From CAWDLX01 sp963753485 (GTDB taxonomy: Bacteria; Actinomycetota; Actinomycetes; Mycobacteriales; Micromonosporaceae): DNA of 64,000 nt. Both the position numbers and the translations under genes were made by a program. How positions within the stretch are numbered: position 1 is the stretch's first letter; the number at the start of each line of letters is the position of its first letter. Under the pieces are notes generated by a model, which was not told the DNA's origin, did no database searches, and saw nothing but the letters and a program-made list of their open reading frames with translations. Of the stretch, positions 8,437 through 16,862 are shown piece by piece. Location: contig CAVWCL010000012.1 of assembly GCA_963753485.1 (NCBI GenBank), positions 1-64,000 on the forward strand. The letters run 5' to 3'.

Positions 8437-8561
8437 GGCATCTCTTTGCCGGCGTGCGGCTTGACCGCCTTGCGGAGGAACCGCAGGAACGTCGCGCCGG
8501 TGCGGCGCGGGTAGCAGTCGGCGGTGACCTGCCCGGTGCCCACGTCGAGGGCGGCCAACAG
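8437..8561 (-). pseudogene. IS630-family transposase fragment (central part)
   Basis: Minus-strand reading gives LLAALDVGTGQV, CYPRRTGATFLRFLRKAVKPHAGKE, the stretch preceding the DDE motif D-N-x-S-T-H of IS630 transposases. The continuation is not here but at 8640 on the plus strand, so the gene was split by a rearrangement. The other end abuts kinase sequence around 8560. Confidence 0.75.
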
Positions 8562-8639
8562 GTGAAGCCGTCGAACCTGCTGGTCCGGGGTGGCGACGTC
8601 CGCTTGATCGACTTCGGCATCGCCCGGTACATCGGGACA
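8562..8639 (+). pseudogene. Ser/Thr protein kinase fragment (catalytic loop and DFG)
   Basis: Plus strand encodes VKPSNLLVRGGDVRL then IDFGIARYIGT: the end of the HRDVKPSN catalytic loop and the DFG magnesium-binding motif. It is oriented opposite to the kinase C-lobe piece at 8140-8436 and runs directly into IS630 transposase sequence. Only 26 codons survive. Confidence 0.8.
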
Positions 8640-8980
8640 ACCTGTCCACGCACGACACCCCCGACGTGCAGGCGTGGCTGGCCCGCAACCCCCACGTCGC
8701 CATCCACTTCACCCCGATCGGATCGTCCTGGCTCAACCAGATCGAGACCTGGCTCGGCATCGCCACCAAGCAGGCCAGCCGCCGCGGCACCTTCGCCTCC
8801 GTCACCGCGCTGATCGGCCGGATCCGCGCCTACGTCGACCATTGGAGCGCCGACGCCGAACCGTTCGTCTGGACCGCGACCGCCGAGGAGATCCTCGCCA
8901 AGGTCCGCCTGGTCGAGACCAACGTCAAACAACTCGTCGCGAACAACTCAAATAACACAAACAGGATCACGGGACACTAG
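8640..8980 (+). pseudogene. IS630-family transposase C-terminal fragment
   Basis: Starts within the N-L-S-T-H-D-T motif and continues with FTPIGSSWLNQIETWLGI (the DDE region with the final catalytic Glu) and a normal C-terminus. It completes the fragment at 8437-8561 but lies on the opposite strand. No terminal inverted repeats of the IS could be assigned with confidence. Confidence 0.8.
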
Positions 8981-9528
8981 TCGGTGTGGTCGGAGCCGCT
9001 TCGCCGGGCGCTGCCGCCTTCGTTGTCCCACACCGCTTCTGGGACGCCCGCTGCGATGATCCGGGGCGGCTCGGCCCGCTCGGCCGGGCCGACGGCCTGG
9101 GCGAGCAGGTCGGGCGCACGCTCGAAATTGGCAGGATCGGCCGCCTTCGCCATCGCGTGCTCGGCCACGTCCTGGGCAAGGAACGGTGGAACGATGAGAA
9201 GGTCCACCTGATCGCCGCCGTCGGTAGTGGCGACGAGTAGCGCCTCACTCATGCTCGCGAACCAGCCGACTCGCACCACGTGATCAGTGACTCTCAGCTT
9301 GCGGGCCCGCCCGGTCCAGGCGGAGCCATTGAGGAGCACATACCGAATCGCTCCATGGCGTTCAGACAGAGCGAGCACGAGACTGGACAACTCGACGGGT
9401 GCATCCCAGGACCGCGGCCACCACGCGCCGTCCAGGACAGCGCGGCTGGCCCTCGCCCGGGTGAGCAGAAGGCGCGGTGGCGATACGAGCGCTGAGGCCC
9501 CAGGGGGCGTGGCGAGCACGGCTGGCAC
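8977..9528 (-). CDS. DUF5994 family protein
   Basis: A 183-aa protein matching the actinobacterial DUF5994 pattern: PRLLL, LDGAWWPRSWD near the N-terminus, then WFASMSEALLVATTDGGDQVDLLIVPP. Function unknown. The start is a GTG at 9528; a second GTG three codons in is also possible. It begins 3 nt after the stop of the LapA-like gene, so the two are co-transcribed. Its 3' end meets the IS630 debris, but the reading frame looks complete. Confidence 0.8.
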   Translation of the reverse strand: MPAVLATPPGASALVSPPRLLLTRARASRAVLDGAWWPRSWDAPVELSSLVLALSERHGAIRYVLLNGSAWTGRARKLRVTDHVVRVGWFASMSEALLVATTDGGDQVDLLIVPPFLAQDVAEHAMAKAADPANFERAPDLLAQAVGPAERAEPPRIIAAGVPEAVWDNEGGSARRSGSDHTD

Positions 9529-9531
9529 CGA

Positions 9532-9975
9532 CTACGTTTCGGTTCGCCGGGGAGCCGACACCGACGGTACGGACGGCGGCGCTTCTGAGCTGTCGAGCTG
9601 TTTGTCCCGGGTCTCGACCACAGCCGGTTGGCGACGACGTCCCCGGATCCGCAACTGCATGATCCGCGCCGAGCCAGGCAGTGCTACCAGCAGGACACCG
9701 AAGATCGCCGCCAAGAGGAGCGCGACCCCCATCGGGAGACTCCCATGGGCGCCCAGGAACGACACCTGGACCGATTGGCCATTCTGCAGTACGAAGATCA
9801 TGAGCAGCAGAAGCACCAGCGCGAACGTCACGGCCGCCACCCACAGGCCCCCCATCCGTGACCGGGTCACGGTTGACCGGCGCGCTGGCCGGGCTGCTGG
9901 GAGGCTGGCCAGGCCGTCGGGTATGGCGTGCTCATTCGTCGTTGGAGGATGGTCTTCGAGGTTCTCCGGGGTCAT
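9532..9975 (-). CDS. LapA-domain (DUF1049) membrane protein
   Basis: About 147 aa with two hydrophobic segments (LWVAAVTFALVLLLLMIFVLQN and GVALLLAAIFGVLLVALPG) separated by QSVQVSFLGAHGSLP, the signature of lipopolysaccharide-assembly protein A domain proteins, common in actinobacteria without LPS. The C-terminal tail is basic, then acidic and disordered. I prefer the ATG at 9975 with a GGAAGG upstream over the ATG 17 codons earlier. First gene of a two-gene unit with the DUF5994 gene. Confidence 0.8.
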   Translation of the reverse strand: MTPENLEDHPPTTNEHAIPDGLASLPAARPARRSTVTRSRMGGLWVAAVTFALVLLLLMIFVLQNGQSVQVSFLGAHGSLPMGVALLLAAIFGVLLVALPGSARIMQLRIRGRRRQPAVVETRDKQLDSSEAPPSVPSVSAPRRTET

Positions 9976-10484
9976 CGCAGCCCGCCGCCTTCCATTTTCC
10001 GCAGACAGCAACCATCGGCGAGGCACCTGGTGAACAGCTCAGACGAGACGTGAATCCGGTGGGCATTTCGGCCCGGGCAACCATCACGAGGGGGTCGGTC
10101 CGTCAGACCACCGGTCACCAGGGTCCCGAGCGACAAGCTTGAGCGTACACCTGTTTCGTCTGAACACTTGCGGCGTGTGTTGGCGAATCGACCGGGACGT
10201 GCGATCGTCGCCCACAAGCGGTCGAGAACCGATCTTTGTGGCGCCCGCGGCCAGCCGTGGACCGCGCTGGGCTCGGCCCTCGTCCTCAGTCGCTGAGCTG
10301 CGGGAGGTTCGATCAGGGGAGGGTCGGCGCGGGTGGCGCACGTTGGTCGTGGTGTGCTTGCTGGACGGCCCGTGCCTGCCGGGGGTTGGCAGCCCAGCCT
10401 TGGGGCCCCGGACGATGCCGCGGGGAGCGTGACCGCCAGGGAGAGGCTGACTATGAGTGACGCCAGTCGGGCCGCGTCTGCTCG
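9976..10484. other. Non-coding stretch between LapA-like gene and zwf remnant
   Basis: No convincing gene, RNA or repeat seen. Short open frames here show no recognisable motifs. It probably contains the promoter of the LapA-like/DUF5994 unit at its left side and lost sequence of the truncated zwf gene at its right. Confidence 0.5.
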
Positions 10485-11500
10485 GGGCTGCGGGCCTTGC
10501 CCGTGACGCGCGGGTCATCGTCGAGAAACCGTTCGGGCGCGGTCTCGCCTCGGCCCGCGAGCTGAACCGGATCGTTCGTTCGGTCTTCCCGGAGGACGCG
10601 ATTTTCCGTATCGATCACTTCCTCGGCAAGGAAGAGATCATGAACCTGCTCTACTTCCGATTCGCCAACTCGTTCCTTGAGCCGATTTGGAACCGCAACC
10701 ACGCGTGGCCAGCGTCCAGATCACCCTCGCCGAAGAGTTCGGCGTACAAGGTCGGGGCGCCTTCTATGAGACCGCCGGCTGCCTGCGCGACGTGATCGAG
10801 AACCACCTGTTCCAGGTTGTCGCGCTGCTGGCCACGGAGCCACCGTCCTACCAAGGCTTCGGTGCGGTGCATGGCGAGAAGTTCAACGTCTTCAAGGCGA
10901 TGCGCCCGTTGCGACCCGACGACGTGGTCCGTGGCCAATTGGCCGGCTATCGCGATGAGGCGGGCGTGGCGAACGACTCCGACGTGGAGACCTTCTGCGC
11001 AGTACGGCTGTTCATCGACTCATGGCGTTGGGCGGGCGTGCCCTGGTACCTGAGGTCCGGAAAGCGTCTGGCTGCGACGGTTGCGGAGGTGCTGGTCGAG
11101 TTGAGGCCGCCACCCCAGCGTCTGCTCGACGACTCCATACCCGAACGCGGTCGGGCCAACTATCTGCGCTTCCGGCTCGCGCCCAACCCGGTGATCGCTC
11201 TCGCGGCCCGGGTGAAGCGGCCCGGCGAGCAGTTAGTTCGGTGACCAGCGCGAGCTCTCGCTGCTCAACGCGCAGCCAAACGAGGAACACGCCTACGAAC
11301 GCCTCCTCGGCGATGCACTGGCCGGCGCAGGTGCTCTCTTCAGCGGGGAAGAACCCGTCGAGGCAGCCTGGGCGGTCGTCGATCCGGTCCTCGACCACCA
11401 TGACCGCGCCTACCCCTATCACCCCGGCAGTTGGGGACCAGCACAAGCCGACGCCCTCATCGCCCAGGGACGCTGGCAAAACCCGGCACCGCCCCGACGC
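10485..11500 (+). pseudogene. zwf: Glucose-6-phosphate dehydrogenase remnant
   Basis: Matches G6PD from GLARDARVIVEKPFG onward, including RIDHFLGKE (active-site region), FANSFLEPIWNRNH, ETAGCLRDVIENHLFQ and SWRWAGVPWYLRSGK, and ends with AWAVVDPVLDH and GSWGPAQADALIA. The N-terminal NADP-binding third is absent. Two frameshifts are visible: an extra dinucleotide near 10700-10704 (after NRNH) and one extra base near 11230-11236 (before FGDQRE). It cannot give a working enzyme. It lies between the mobile-element region and the NRPS cluster and suggests the chromosome was damaged there. Confidence 0.88.
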
Positions 11501-11957
11501 CCACGACCTCTCTGTGACCGGTCCGGCTCTCCGCAGGCGCCGCGCGGCTTCGAGAACTCTTGGTCAAGCGAGTCACATCGAGTAAGGTATGTGGAGACAA
11601 ACGCCTAATCAAGGAATCATATGCTGATCCGTCGGTGACGTGTCGTATGTGGACATTCGTTGGCTTGCTGTGCCCAGGAGTTGCCCAACACGTCCAGCCG
11701 GTTTTCAGAACGGGTCAGTACGCTGGCCATAACCCGGTGAAGGCGGTGGGGTTGGTTGATGCGCTCCCGCAGGTCGAGCACAAGCTTCCGGCGCTACGCC
11801 GTCGGAGCGCCCTGCCGCGCACAGCCACCGGGACACTTCTCCGCGACCGCGCCGTTGCCCGCGACGTGGTCACCGACTCCAGTTACCGCCGCAGTCCGTG
11901 CGGTGGCCTGTCGCCAGGCCGCCGAACCTCCCTCTCCTTCGAAAGGTGGCGCCGACC
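11501..11957. other. Non-coding stretch upstream of the NRPS cluster
   Basis: No recognisable gene. It is less G+C-rich around 11570-11650 than its surroundings, which would suit a promoter for the first cluster gene (acyl carrier protein at 11958), but I cannot assign -35/-10 boxes. Confidence 0.4.
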
Positions 11958-12218
11958 ATGATCGATGAGATCCGCCAGTTCGTGCTCGACTCGCTGAAGG
12001 ACATGAACTACAGCATCGACGAAGTCGACGACGACACCGTGCTCGGGCCGGCCGGCGCCGATGTGGAATCGGTCGCCCTGGTCGAGCTCGCCGTGCGGGT
12101 CGAGGACCACTTCGGGGTGAGGTTCGACGAGGGCGAGAGCGACGCGCTGGCGGCCATGACCGTCGGCGAGTTCTGCCACGACGTCCTGCCGCGGCTGCAA
12201 TCCACGTCGAAACACTGA
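11958..12218 (+). CDS. Acyl carrier protein
   Basis: An 86-aa carrier protein. The segment GADVESVALVELAVRVEDHFGVRF contains the serine that takes the 4'-phosphopantetheine arm (DxxS in helix II). It is acidic, as usual for ACPs. The ATG at 11958 has GAAAGGTGG about 9 nt upstream. It is the first gene of the NRPS cluster and stands alone on the plus strand, facing the PPTase gene that would activate it. With a second ACP (15527-15808) and KAS III enzymes nearby, it probably carries an acyl or small starter unit. Confidence 0.88.
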   Translation: MIDEIRQFVLDSLKDMNYSIDEVDDDTVLGPAGADVESVALVELAVRVEDHFGVRFDEGESDALAAMTVGEFCHDVLPRLQSTSKH

Positions 12219-12283
12219 CGCGGTCAGTCCACGTCGACCGCTGACGCCGATCAGTCCGCGCCGCGACGATGGCGGGCTCGCAG

Positions 12284-13045
12284 TCAGCTGACCGCCGCCG
12301 GCGCCGTCGCCTGGCTCGGCCAGCTGACCGCCTCCACGACGAAGGGTGCGGCGCCGGCCAGCGCCACCGCGGCGCGGTAGCCCGCCGCCGCCGCGATGTC
12401 CGTCGGTATCGCATTGTCCGCCGCCGCGATGTCCGCCGGTATCGCAATGTCCGCCACTCGGTGCGCGCTCGCCGGCTCAGTGCAGCGGACAACATCGCGA
12501 CCACGCACCGCGATCCGCAGATTGGCCCAGAGGCGGCCGCCGGCCGCCTTCACGACCGCCTCCTTGCGCGCCCACAGGTGCGCGAACCGGTCCGCCCGCG
12601 CGCGCGGGTCGCCACCGGCCGCGACGTACCCGCCCTCATCGGGCGGGAAGAACCGGACCGCGAGCCCGACCGTGTCCAGGCCCGGCACCAGGTGCTGGAT
12701 ATCGACGCCTACCGGGCGATCGATGCTGACGGCGGCGGCGACCAGGTCGGCCGAGTGCGAGAGGCTGGTGTGCAGCCCGGACCACCGGGGGGCAAGTTCA
12801 GGCTTGCCTTGGGGGCCGGAGATCCAGGTGAGGGTCGAGGGGGGTGCATTCAGCTCGCAGCCGGCCAGGATCCGCAGCGCACCGTGCGCGACCGTGAACT
12901 GCTGCCGATCGCGCGGGTTCAGCAGTGCCCTGGCGCGGGCCCGCTCTGTGGTGTCGAGCACGTCCCAACAGCTGGCCGCGGTGTCTGGTGACACGTCGAT
13001 CGGAACGATCCAGACGCGTACGAGTTGGGTCACCGCTGCCATCAT
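12284..13045 (-). CDS. 4'-phosphopantetheinyl transferase (Sfp type)
   Basis: A 253-aa PPTase that converts apo to holo carrier proteins using CoA. Family motifs: SLSHSADLVAAAVS, the metal-binding GVDIQ (about residues 113-117) and FAHLWARKEAVVKA (about 154-167). The C-terminal part holds an in-frame tandem duplication (see 12393-12458) encoding an Ala/Ile/Asp-rich stretch not typical of the family. It is transcribed toward the ACP gene and away from the condensation-protein gene. A dedicated PPTase fits a cluster with two ACPs and four peptidyl carrier domains. Confidence 0.9.
   Translation of the reverse strand: MMAAVTQLVRVWIVPIDVSPDTAASCWDVLDTTERARARALLNPRDRQQFTVAHGALRILAGCELNAPPSTLTWISGPQGKPELAPRWSGLHTSLSHSADLVAAAVSIDRPVGVDIQHLVPGLDTVGLAVRFFPPDEGGYVAAGGDPRARADRFAHLWARKEAVVKAAGGRLWANLRIAVRGRDVVRCTEPASAHRVADIAIPADIAAADNAIPTDIAAAAGYRAAVALAGAAPFVVEAVSWPSQATAPAAVS
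12393..12458. repeat. Two tandem copies of a 33-bp unit inside the PPTase gene
   Basis: 12393-12425 and 12426-12458 each start GCGATGTCCG and differ at only a few positions. The unit is a multiple of 3, so the frame is kept and the protein gains an 11-residue repeat (A-D-I-A-I-P like). Probably a slippage expansion. Confidence 0.85.
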
Positions 13046-13167
13046 CTCTGGCGAATATCATGTCCTCCACGAGCCTACCGGCCAACGGCGGGCGAGCTGA
13101 CCGGCGCCTGCTGCCATGGTCGGCTGGAGATTGACGCGGGCGATGGCGCTGGAGGTTGGCACGGGTG

Positions 13168-14577
13168 ATGGCGCTGACGGTGTTCGAGCGGTTCAGCCAG
13201 GATCGCATCGTTGTCCCGTTCACCGGGGCCGAGGCCGGCACTGAGCCATTGACCTGGGGCCAGAAGGCGATCTTGCAGGACATGCAGGACAGCGGCAACC
13301 AGTTCAGTATGGGCGGAATGCTCGAGTTGGCCCAGGGCAGCACCGTCGAGGACGCGGCGGCCCGGCTGAGTGGGCTGATGGACCGGCATGCGGCCCTGCG
13401 GATGCGGCTGGCGACCGACCACATGGGCCGGCCGTGCCAGGAGGTAGCCGGGTCGGGGCGGATCGACCTGGACATCCTGACCGCCCCCGACGACGCCGAT
13501 CGGGCCGACGTCGCGCGGCACGCCGACGACCTCATGGCGCAGTGGCCGCTGGCCCGCTTCGACTTCCAGCACGACTGGCCGCTGCGGATGGCGGTGCTCA
13601 GGCATCGGGGGGCCTGCCGGACCCTGGTCTGGGTGCTCTCCCATCTGGTTGCCGATGGCGGCGCGCACCTGCTGCTCCTGGGTGACCTGCTCGCTGCCGG
13701 GACCGGCGACCGGGAAACCCACGGCCGGCGGCGCCCGCAGATTCTCGACGTTGCCCGAAGCGAGCAGGAGCCGCCGCTCCGCCAGATCAGCCGCCGCGCG
13801 ATGCGGTACTGGGAATCGCAGCTCACGCACCTCCCTGCGCAGACCTTCGCCGGGCCGGCCGGCCCGCCCGGCCCGGCCGCGCAGCGGTACGGGCAGGTCC
13901 GGTTCACCTCATCCGCCGCCCATCTGGCCATGCTGGCCATCGCCCGGCGCACCGGGACGGATGCTTCGCGGGTTGCCCTCGCCGTCATCGCGACCGCCAT
14001 CGCCCGTGCCACCGCGGTGAACCCGCTCACGATCAAGGTCATGGTGAACAACCGGTTCCGGCCGGGCCTGGCCGATGTCATCGCCCCGGTCGCGCAGAAC
14101 TCGGTGGTCACCATCGATGTCGGCGACACCTCGATCGACGAGGTGGTCGCGCGGGCCCGCGGCGCCTCGCTGACCGCCGGCATGCGCGCCTACTACGATC
14201 CGGATGACCTCAAGGAGCTCACCGCGCGGCTGGACGTCGCCCGCGGCTACCCGGCGACGGTGACCTGCCGGCTCAACGACCAGCGCGCGATGGTCATGCG
14301 CGCCGATGACCAGCCGGTCCCCGACGAGGTAACGCCGGCGCACATCCGCCGGCGGCTGGTGGAGACCTCGCTGACCTGGCTCGGTCCCCGGGAAAACATG
14401 CACGAGCAGGCGAACATCCTCATCGAGAACCAGTCCGATGTGGTGTCACTGCACCTGATGTGGGACCGGTGGTCGCTGGCGAACGCACAGATCGAGGCGC
14501 TCCTTCGCGGTGTGGAGGAGGTTGCCGTCGAGGCGGCGTTCGATCCGACCGCGCCGACCCGGGTTTCGCGCCGCTGA
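13168..14577 (+). CDS. Free-standing condensation-domain protein
   Basis: A 469-aa protein of the condensation-domain superfamily (NRPS C / acyltransferase). It has an N-terminal LTWGQKAILQDM block like C1 motifs, MDRHAALRMRL (C2) and SHLVADGGA, a C3 motif H-x-x-x-D-G in which the first of the usual paired histidines is Ser but the catalytic second one is kept. NNRFRPGLADVIAP corresponds to later C motifs. No adenylation or carrier domain is attached. Since the first NRPS module lacks its own C domain, this protein may acylate the starter residue. Start: GGAGG at 13151-13155 favours the ATG at 13168 (or GTG at 13165). Confidence 0.8.
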   Translation: MALTVFERFSQDRIVVPFTGAEAGTEPLTWGQKAILQDMQDSGNQFSMGGMLELAQGSTVEDAAARLSGLMDRHAALRMRLATDHMGRPCQEVAGSGRIDLDILTAPDDADRADVARHADDLMAQWPLARFDFQHDWPLRMAVLRHRGACRTLVWVLSHLVADGGAHLLLLGDLLAAGTGDRETHGRRRPQILDVARSEQEPPLRQISRRAMRYWESQLTHLPAQTFAGPAGPPGPAAQRYGQVRFTSSAAHLAMLAIARRTGTDASRVALAVIATAIARATAVNPLTIKVMVNNRFRPGLADVIAPVAQNSVVTIDVGDTSIDEVVARARGASLTAGMRAYYDPDDLKELTARLDVARGYPATVTCRLNDQRAMVMRADDQPVPDEVTPAHIRRRLVETSLTWLGPRENMHEQANILIENQSDVVSLHLMWDRWSLANAQIEALLRGVEEVAVEAAFDPTAPTRVSRR

Positions 14578-14630
14578 GACAGCAACCACAGCAGGGCCGG
14601 TACGGGAATGCCGGTACGACGGTGCCGCCG

Positions 14631-15521
14631 TCAGAGACACCCGGCGGTGTCGAAGGCGGACAGGCACAGGTAGCGAAGCTCGGGGTCATAGTCGGCGACC
14701 ACCAGCAGGTCCGGGTGGCCCGCATCATGGGTGAGCTCATCGATGAGCTCCCACCAGACGCCGGTGGCTGGCTGACCGGGCGGCACCACCCGTACCCGCT
14801 CGGCGGGCGGCGCGGTCCAACGTGCGGCGAGGGTCTCACTGAGCACCAGCTCAACATCGGGGCTACCGGAAGCCAGCTCGGTGAGGCCGGCGGCGGCCAG
14901 GCTGGCGACATCGCCGGGCGCGACACCCGCATGCTGGCGCACGCCGGCGAGCGTGGCCTGCGGCGTCGCGGCATCGCCGTAGAGCATGGCGACGCCCCGA
15001 TGCTGCGATGGCACCGGAACCGGGCATTGGTACGGGAGAGCCGCCTGCTCGACGACGATCAGCAGCGTCCGGCGCACCCCGGCCGACGAGGTGTACTCAC
15101 GGGCGATCCGCAAGCCGCTGAAGGCCGCGGCCGAACCCTGGTCGCAGACGGCGAACGCCATCGGCGCGCCCGGTGTGACGTGACTGAGGTACGCGGCCGT
15201 CTGTCGGCCCGGTCGCAGGTCGTGGATGGAGAACGCCAGGATCAGCAGGTCGACCGGCTCGTCGGCCGACACCACCGAACCGATCAGCGCCTGCGCCATC
15301 TCCCCGTACGATTGGCCGAGCTCCGGCGACGGCAGGCCGAGGTCAACCGGGGCCGCGCGCCCGTGCGCCCGGGCCATGTCCGTCAGATACACCGCGATCC
15401 GCGCCCGGTTCTCCGGATCGGCGAGAAACTGCGCGGGCCCGGAAAAGGCGCGATGTACGGCTCGCACCAGCCGCAGGTCACCGGCGGACGGCGATCCGGC
15501 CGGCGGGCGCGTGCTGAACAC
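14631..15521 (-). CDS. Short thiolase-fold (KAS III-like) protein
   Basis: A 296-aa protein resembling the N-terminal half of ketoacyl synthase III-type enzymes: VDLLILAFSIHDLRPGRQTAAYLS, then PMAFAVCDQGSAAAFSGLRIA, where Cys (about residue 126) takes the position of the nucleophile. The C-terminal half with His and Asn/His is not recognisable, so it is either a non-condensing partner or a divergent acyltransferase. It starts with GTG 5 bp after the ACP stop, so it is translationally coupled. Last gene of a three-gene minus-strand unit (KAS III, ACP, this gene). Confidence 0.65.
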   Translation of the reverse strand: MFSTRPPAGSPSAGDLRLVRAVHRAFSGPAQFLADPENRARIAVYLTDMARAHGRAAPVDLGLPSPELGQSYGEMAQALIGSVVSADEPVDLLILAFSIHDLRPGRQTAAYLSHVTPGAPMAFAVCDQGSAAAFSGLRIAREYTSSAGVRRTLLIVVEQAALPYQCPVPVPSQHRGVAMLYGDAATPQATLAGVRQHAGVAPGDVASLAAAGLTELASGSPDVELVLSETLAARWTAPPAERVRVVPPGQPATGVWWELIDELTHDAGHPDLLVVADYDPELRYLCLSAFDTAGCL

Positions 15522-15526
15522 GACGG

Positions 15527-15808
15527 TTACGCGGGCCGGGAATGGCCGGCGACGAACGTCGCCATCTCCCCGACCGTGCTCATCTGGTCCTGGTCCAGCA
15601 GTTCCACGTCGATGAGGATCTCCAACTGGTCTTCGAGCTGGAGCAGCAGCTCGAGCCCGAGCGTCGAGCTGAGTCCAAGCTCCTCCATCAGGCGCATGTC
15701 CTCCGTGACCGGCTCGGCGCGCTCCAGCAGGGTCGCCAGAATCGTGCTCATCGCGTCGACCACGCGCTGGCGGAACTCACTGTCCACTCCGGCTTCTTGA
15801 GCTGTCAT
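15527..15808 (-). CDS. Acyl carrier protein
   Basis: A 93-aa carrier protein with MEELGLSSTLGLELLLQLEDQL, the serine in GLSS being the phosphopantetheine site. The ATG at 15808 follows GAGGAGG. It lies between a KAS III gene and a short thiolase-fold gene, so it is the likely acyl donor or acceptor for them. Confidence 0.88.
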   Translation of the reverse strand: MTAQEAGVDSEFRQRVVDAMSTILATLLERAEPVTEDMRLMEELGLSSTLGLELLLQLEDQLEILIDVELLDQDQMSTVGEMATFVAGHSRPA

Positions 15809-15832
15809 ACCGCGCCTCCTCAGCGTCGTCGA

Positions 15833-16810
15833 TCAGTGCTCGAACACCATCGCCGCAAACGTGGCCCCGCCGCCGGCGCCAACCGCGGCGGCGAGGTAGC
15901 GGTCACCCGGCCGCAACAGGCCACGCTCGCACGCGGTCACGTAGTTGGCGAACATGTCCGTGCAGAAGACATGACCGTTGGTGGGGACGTTGTCCAGCAG
16001 CACGCGCTCCGGCGGGAACCCGAGCAGCAGGCACATACGCTGCCACGTCAACACGTTGACATTGTGCGGCAGCACGACCCGGATGTCGTCGAGAGTCACG
16101 CCCGCCTCGGCCAGCGCCTGCCGCATCACCTCCGCCAGCGACGGCCGGTACTCACGCTGCAGCCGCGCGTCGTTCTCGCCGGTGGCGCTGTCGAACTCGC
16201 CCCGCACGTTGGACGCGTACGCGAGCACCCGGTCGCGGGCACCGTTCGCGCTGACCAGGCACGCGGAAGCGCCCTCGCCGAAGATGGTGGTGTCCGGGAA
16301 CATCTGCGCCTCGCGGGTGAACGTCTTCTCCCCGGTGAGAATGAGCGCGAGTGGCTCGCCCTGGCCATCGGGCCCGTCAACTGCGCCCTGGGCGCGGCCG
16401 GCACCCGCACCCAGGTCGCCGGCGAGCAGCCGGCCGGCGATGTCGATGGCGAGTAGGCCACTGGCGCACGACTGGTGGGTCACGGTGAACGCAAGCGCAT
16501 GCTCGAGCCCGAGCGCCTGGCAGACCTCGTGCAGCGGGTTGATCGGGTAGGGAGCGACCACCGGCATCGTCCGCGCGTACAGGACGTAGCGCACCCGGTG
16601 CTCCTGTCCGCGCAGCGCAGCCAGCCCGGCAGTGGCCTTCATCAGCAGACCGTACGACGACCCCTCCGGTTCGCGCCCGACCTCCCTCAGCCCGTGATAG
16701 CGCCGGAACACGTTGAGCTTCACGTCGGTCAGGCCGAGCGGGCCGGCCAGGCGTTCGATCGGTGTCCGCACCGGTGGCAGGTACACCGACACCGCGTCCA
16801 CCGAGGTCAT
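15833..16810 (-). CDS. Beta-ketoacyl-ACP synthase III family enzyme
   Basis: A 325-aa KAS III homologue. The nucleophile Cys is in THQSCASGLL (about residue 115), His in LPHNVN (249), and the third position reads TNGHVFCTD, so His (280) replaces the usual Asn: a Cys-His-His set, as in some condensing or acyl-transferring relatives. It may make a short beta-ketoacyl starter on the neighbouring ACP or transfer an acyl group. I chose the ATG at 16810; an earlier ATG would overlap the divergent glycosyltransferase gene. Only 52 bp separate the two divergent starts, so they share a promoter region. Confidence 0.85.
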   Translation of the reverse strand: MTSVDAVSVYLPPVRTPIERLAGPLGLTDVKLNVFRRYHGLREVGREPEGSSYGLLMKATAGLAALRGQEHRVRYVLYARTMPVVAPYPINPLHEVCQALGLEHALAFTVTHQSCASGLLAIDIAGRLLAGDLGAGAGRAQGAVDGPDGQGEPLALILTGEKTFTREAQMFPDTTIFGEGASACLVSANGARDRVLAYASNVRGEFDSATGENDARLQREYRPSLAEVMRQALAEAGVTLDDIRVVLPHNVNVLTWQRMCLLLGFPPERVLLDNVPTNGHVFCTDMFANYVTACERGLLRPGDRYLAAAVGAGGGATFAAMVFEH

Positions 16811-16862
16811 ATTGCCTACCGCATCAGCGGGCGGCACGAATGTCAATGTGCCAGGATATGGC

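Noticed and set aside
11730..11745. CCATAACCCGG resembling the inner RIT end
   Set aside because: A single short partial half-site without a partner; chance match is likely.
12393..12458. CRISPR-like repeat
   Set aside because: Units are directly adjacent, in frame within a coding gene, and lack spacers.
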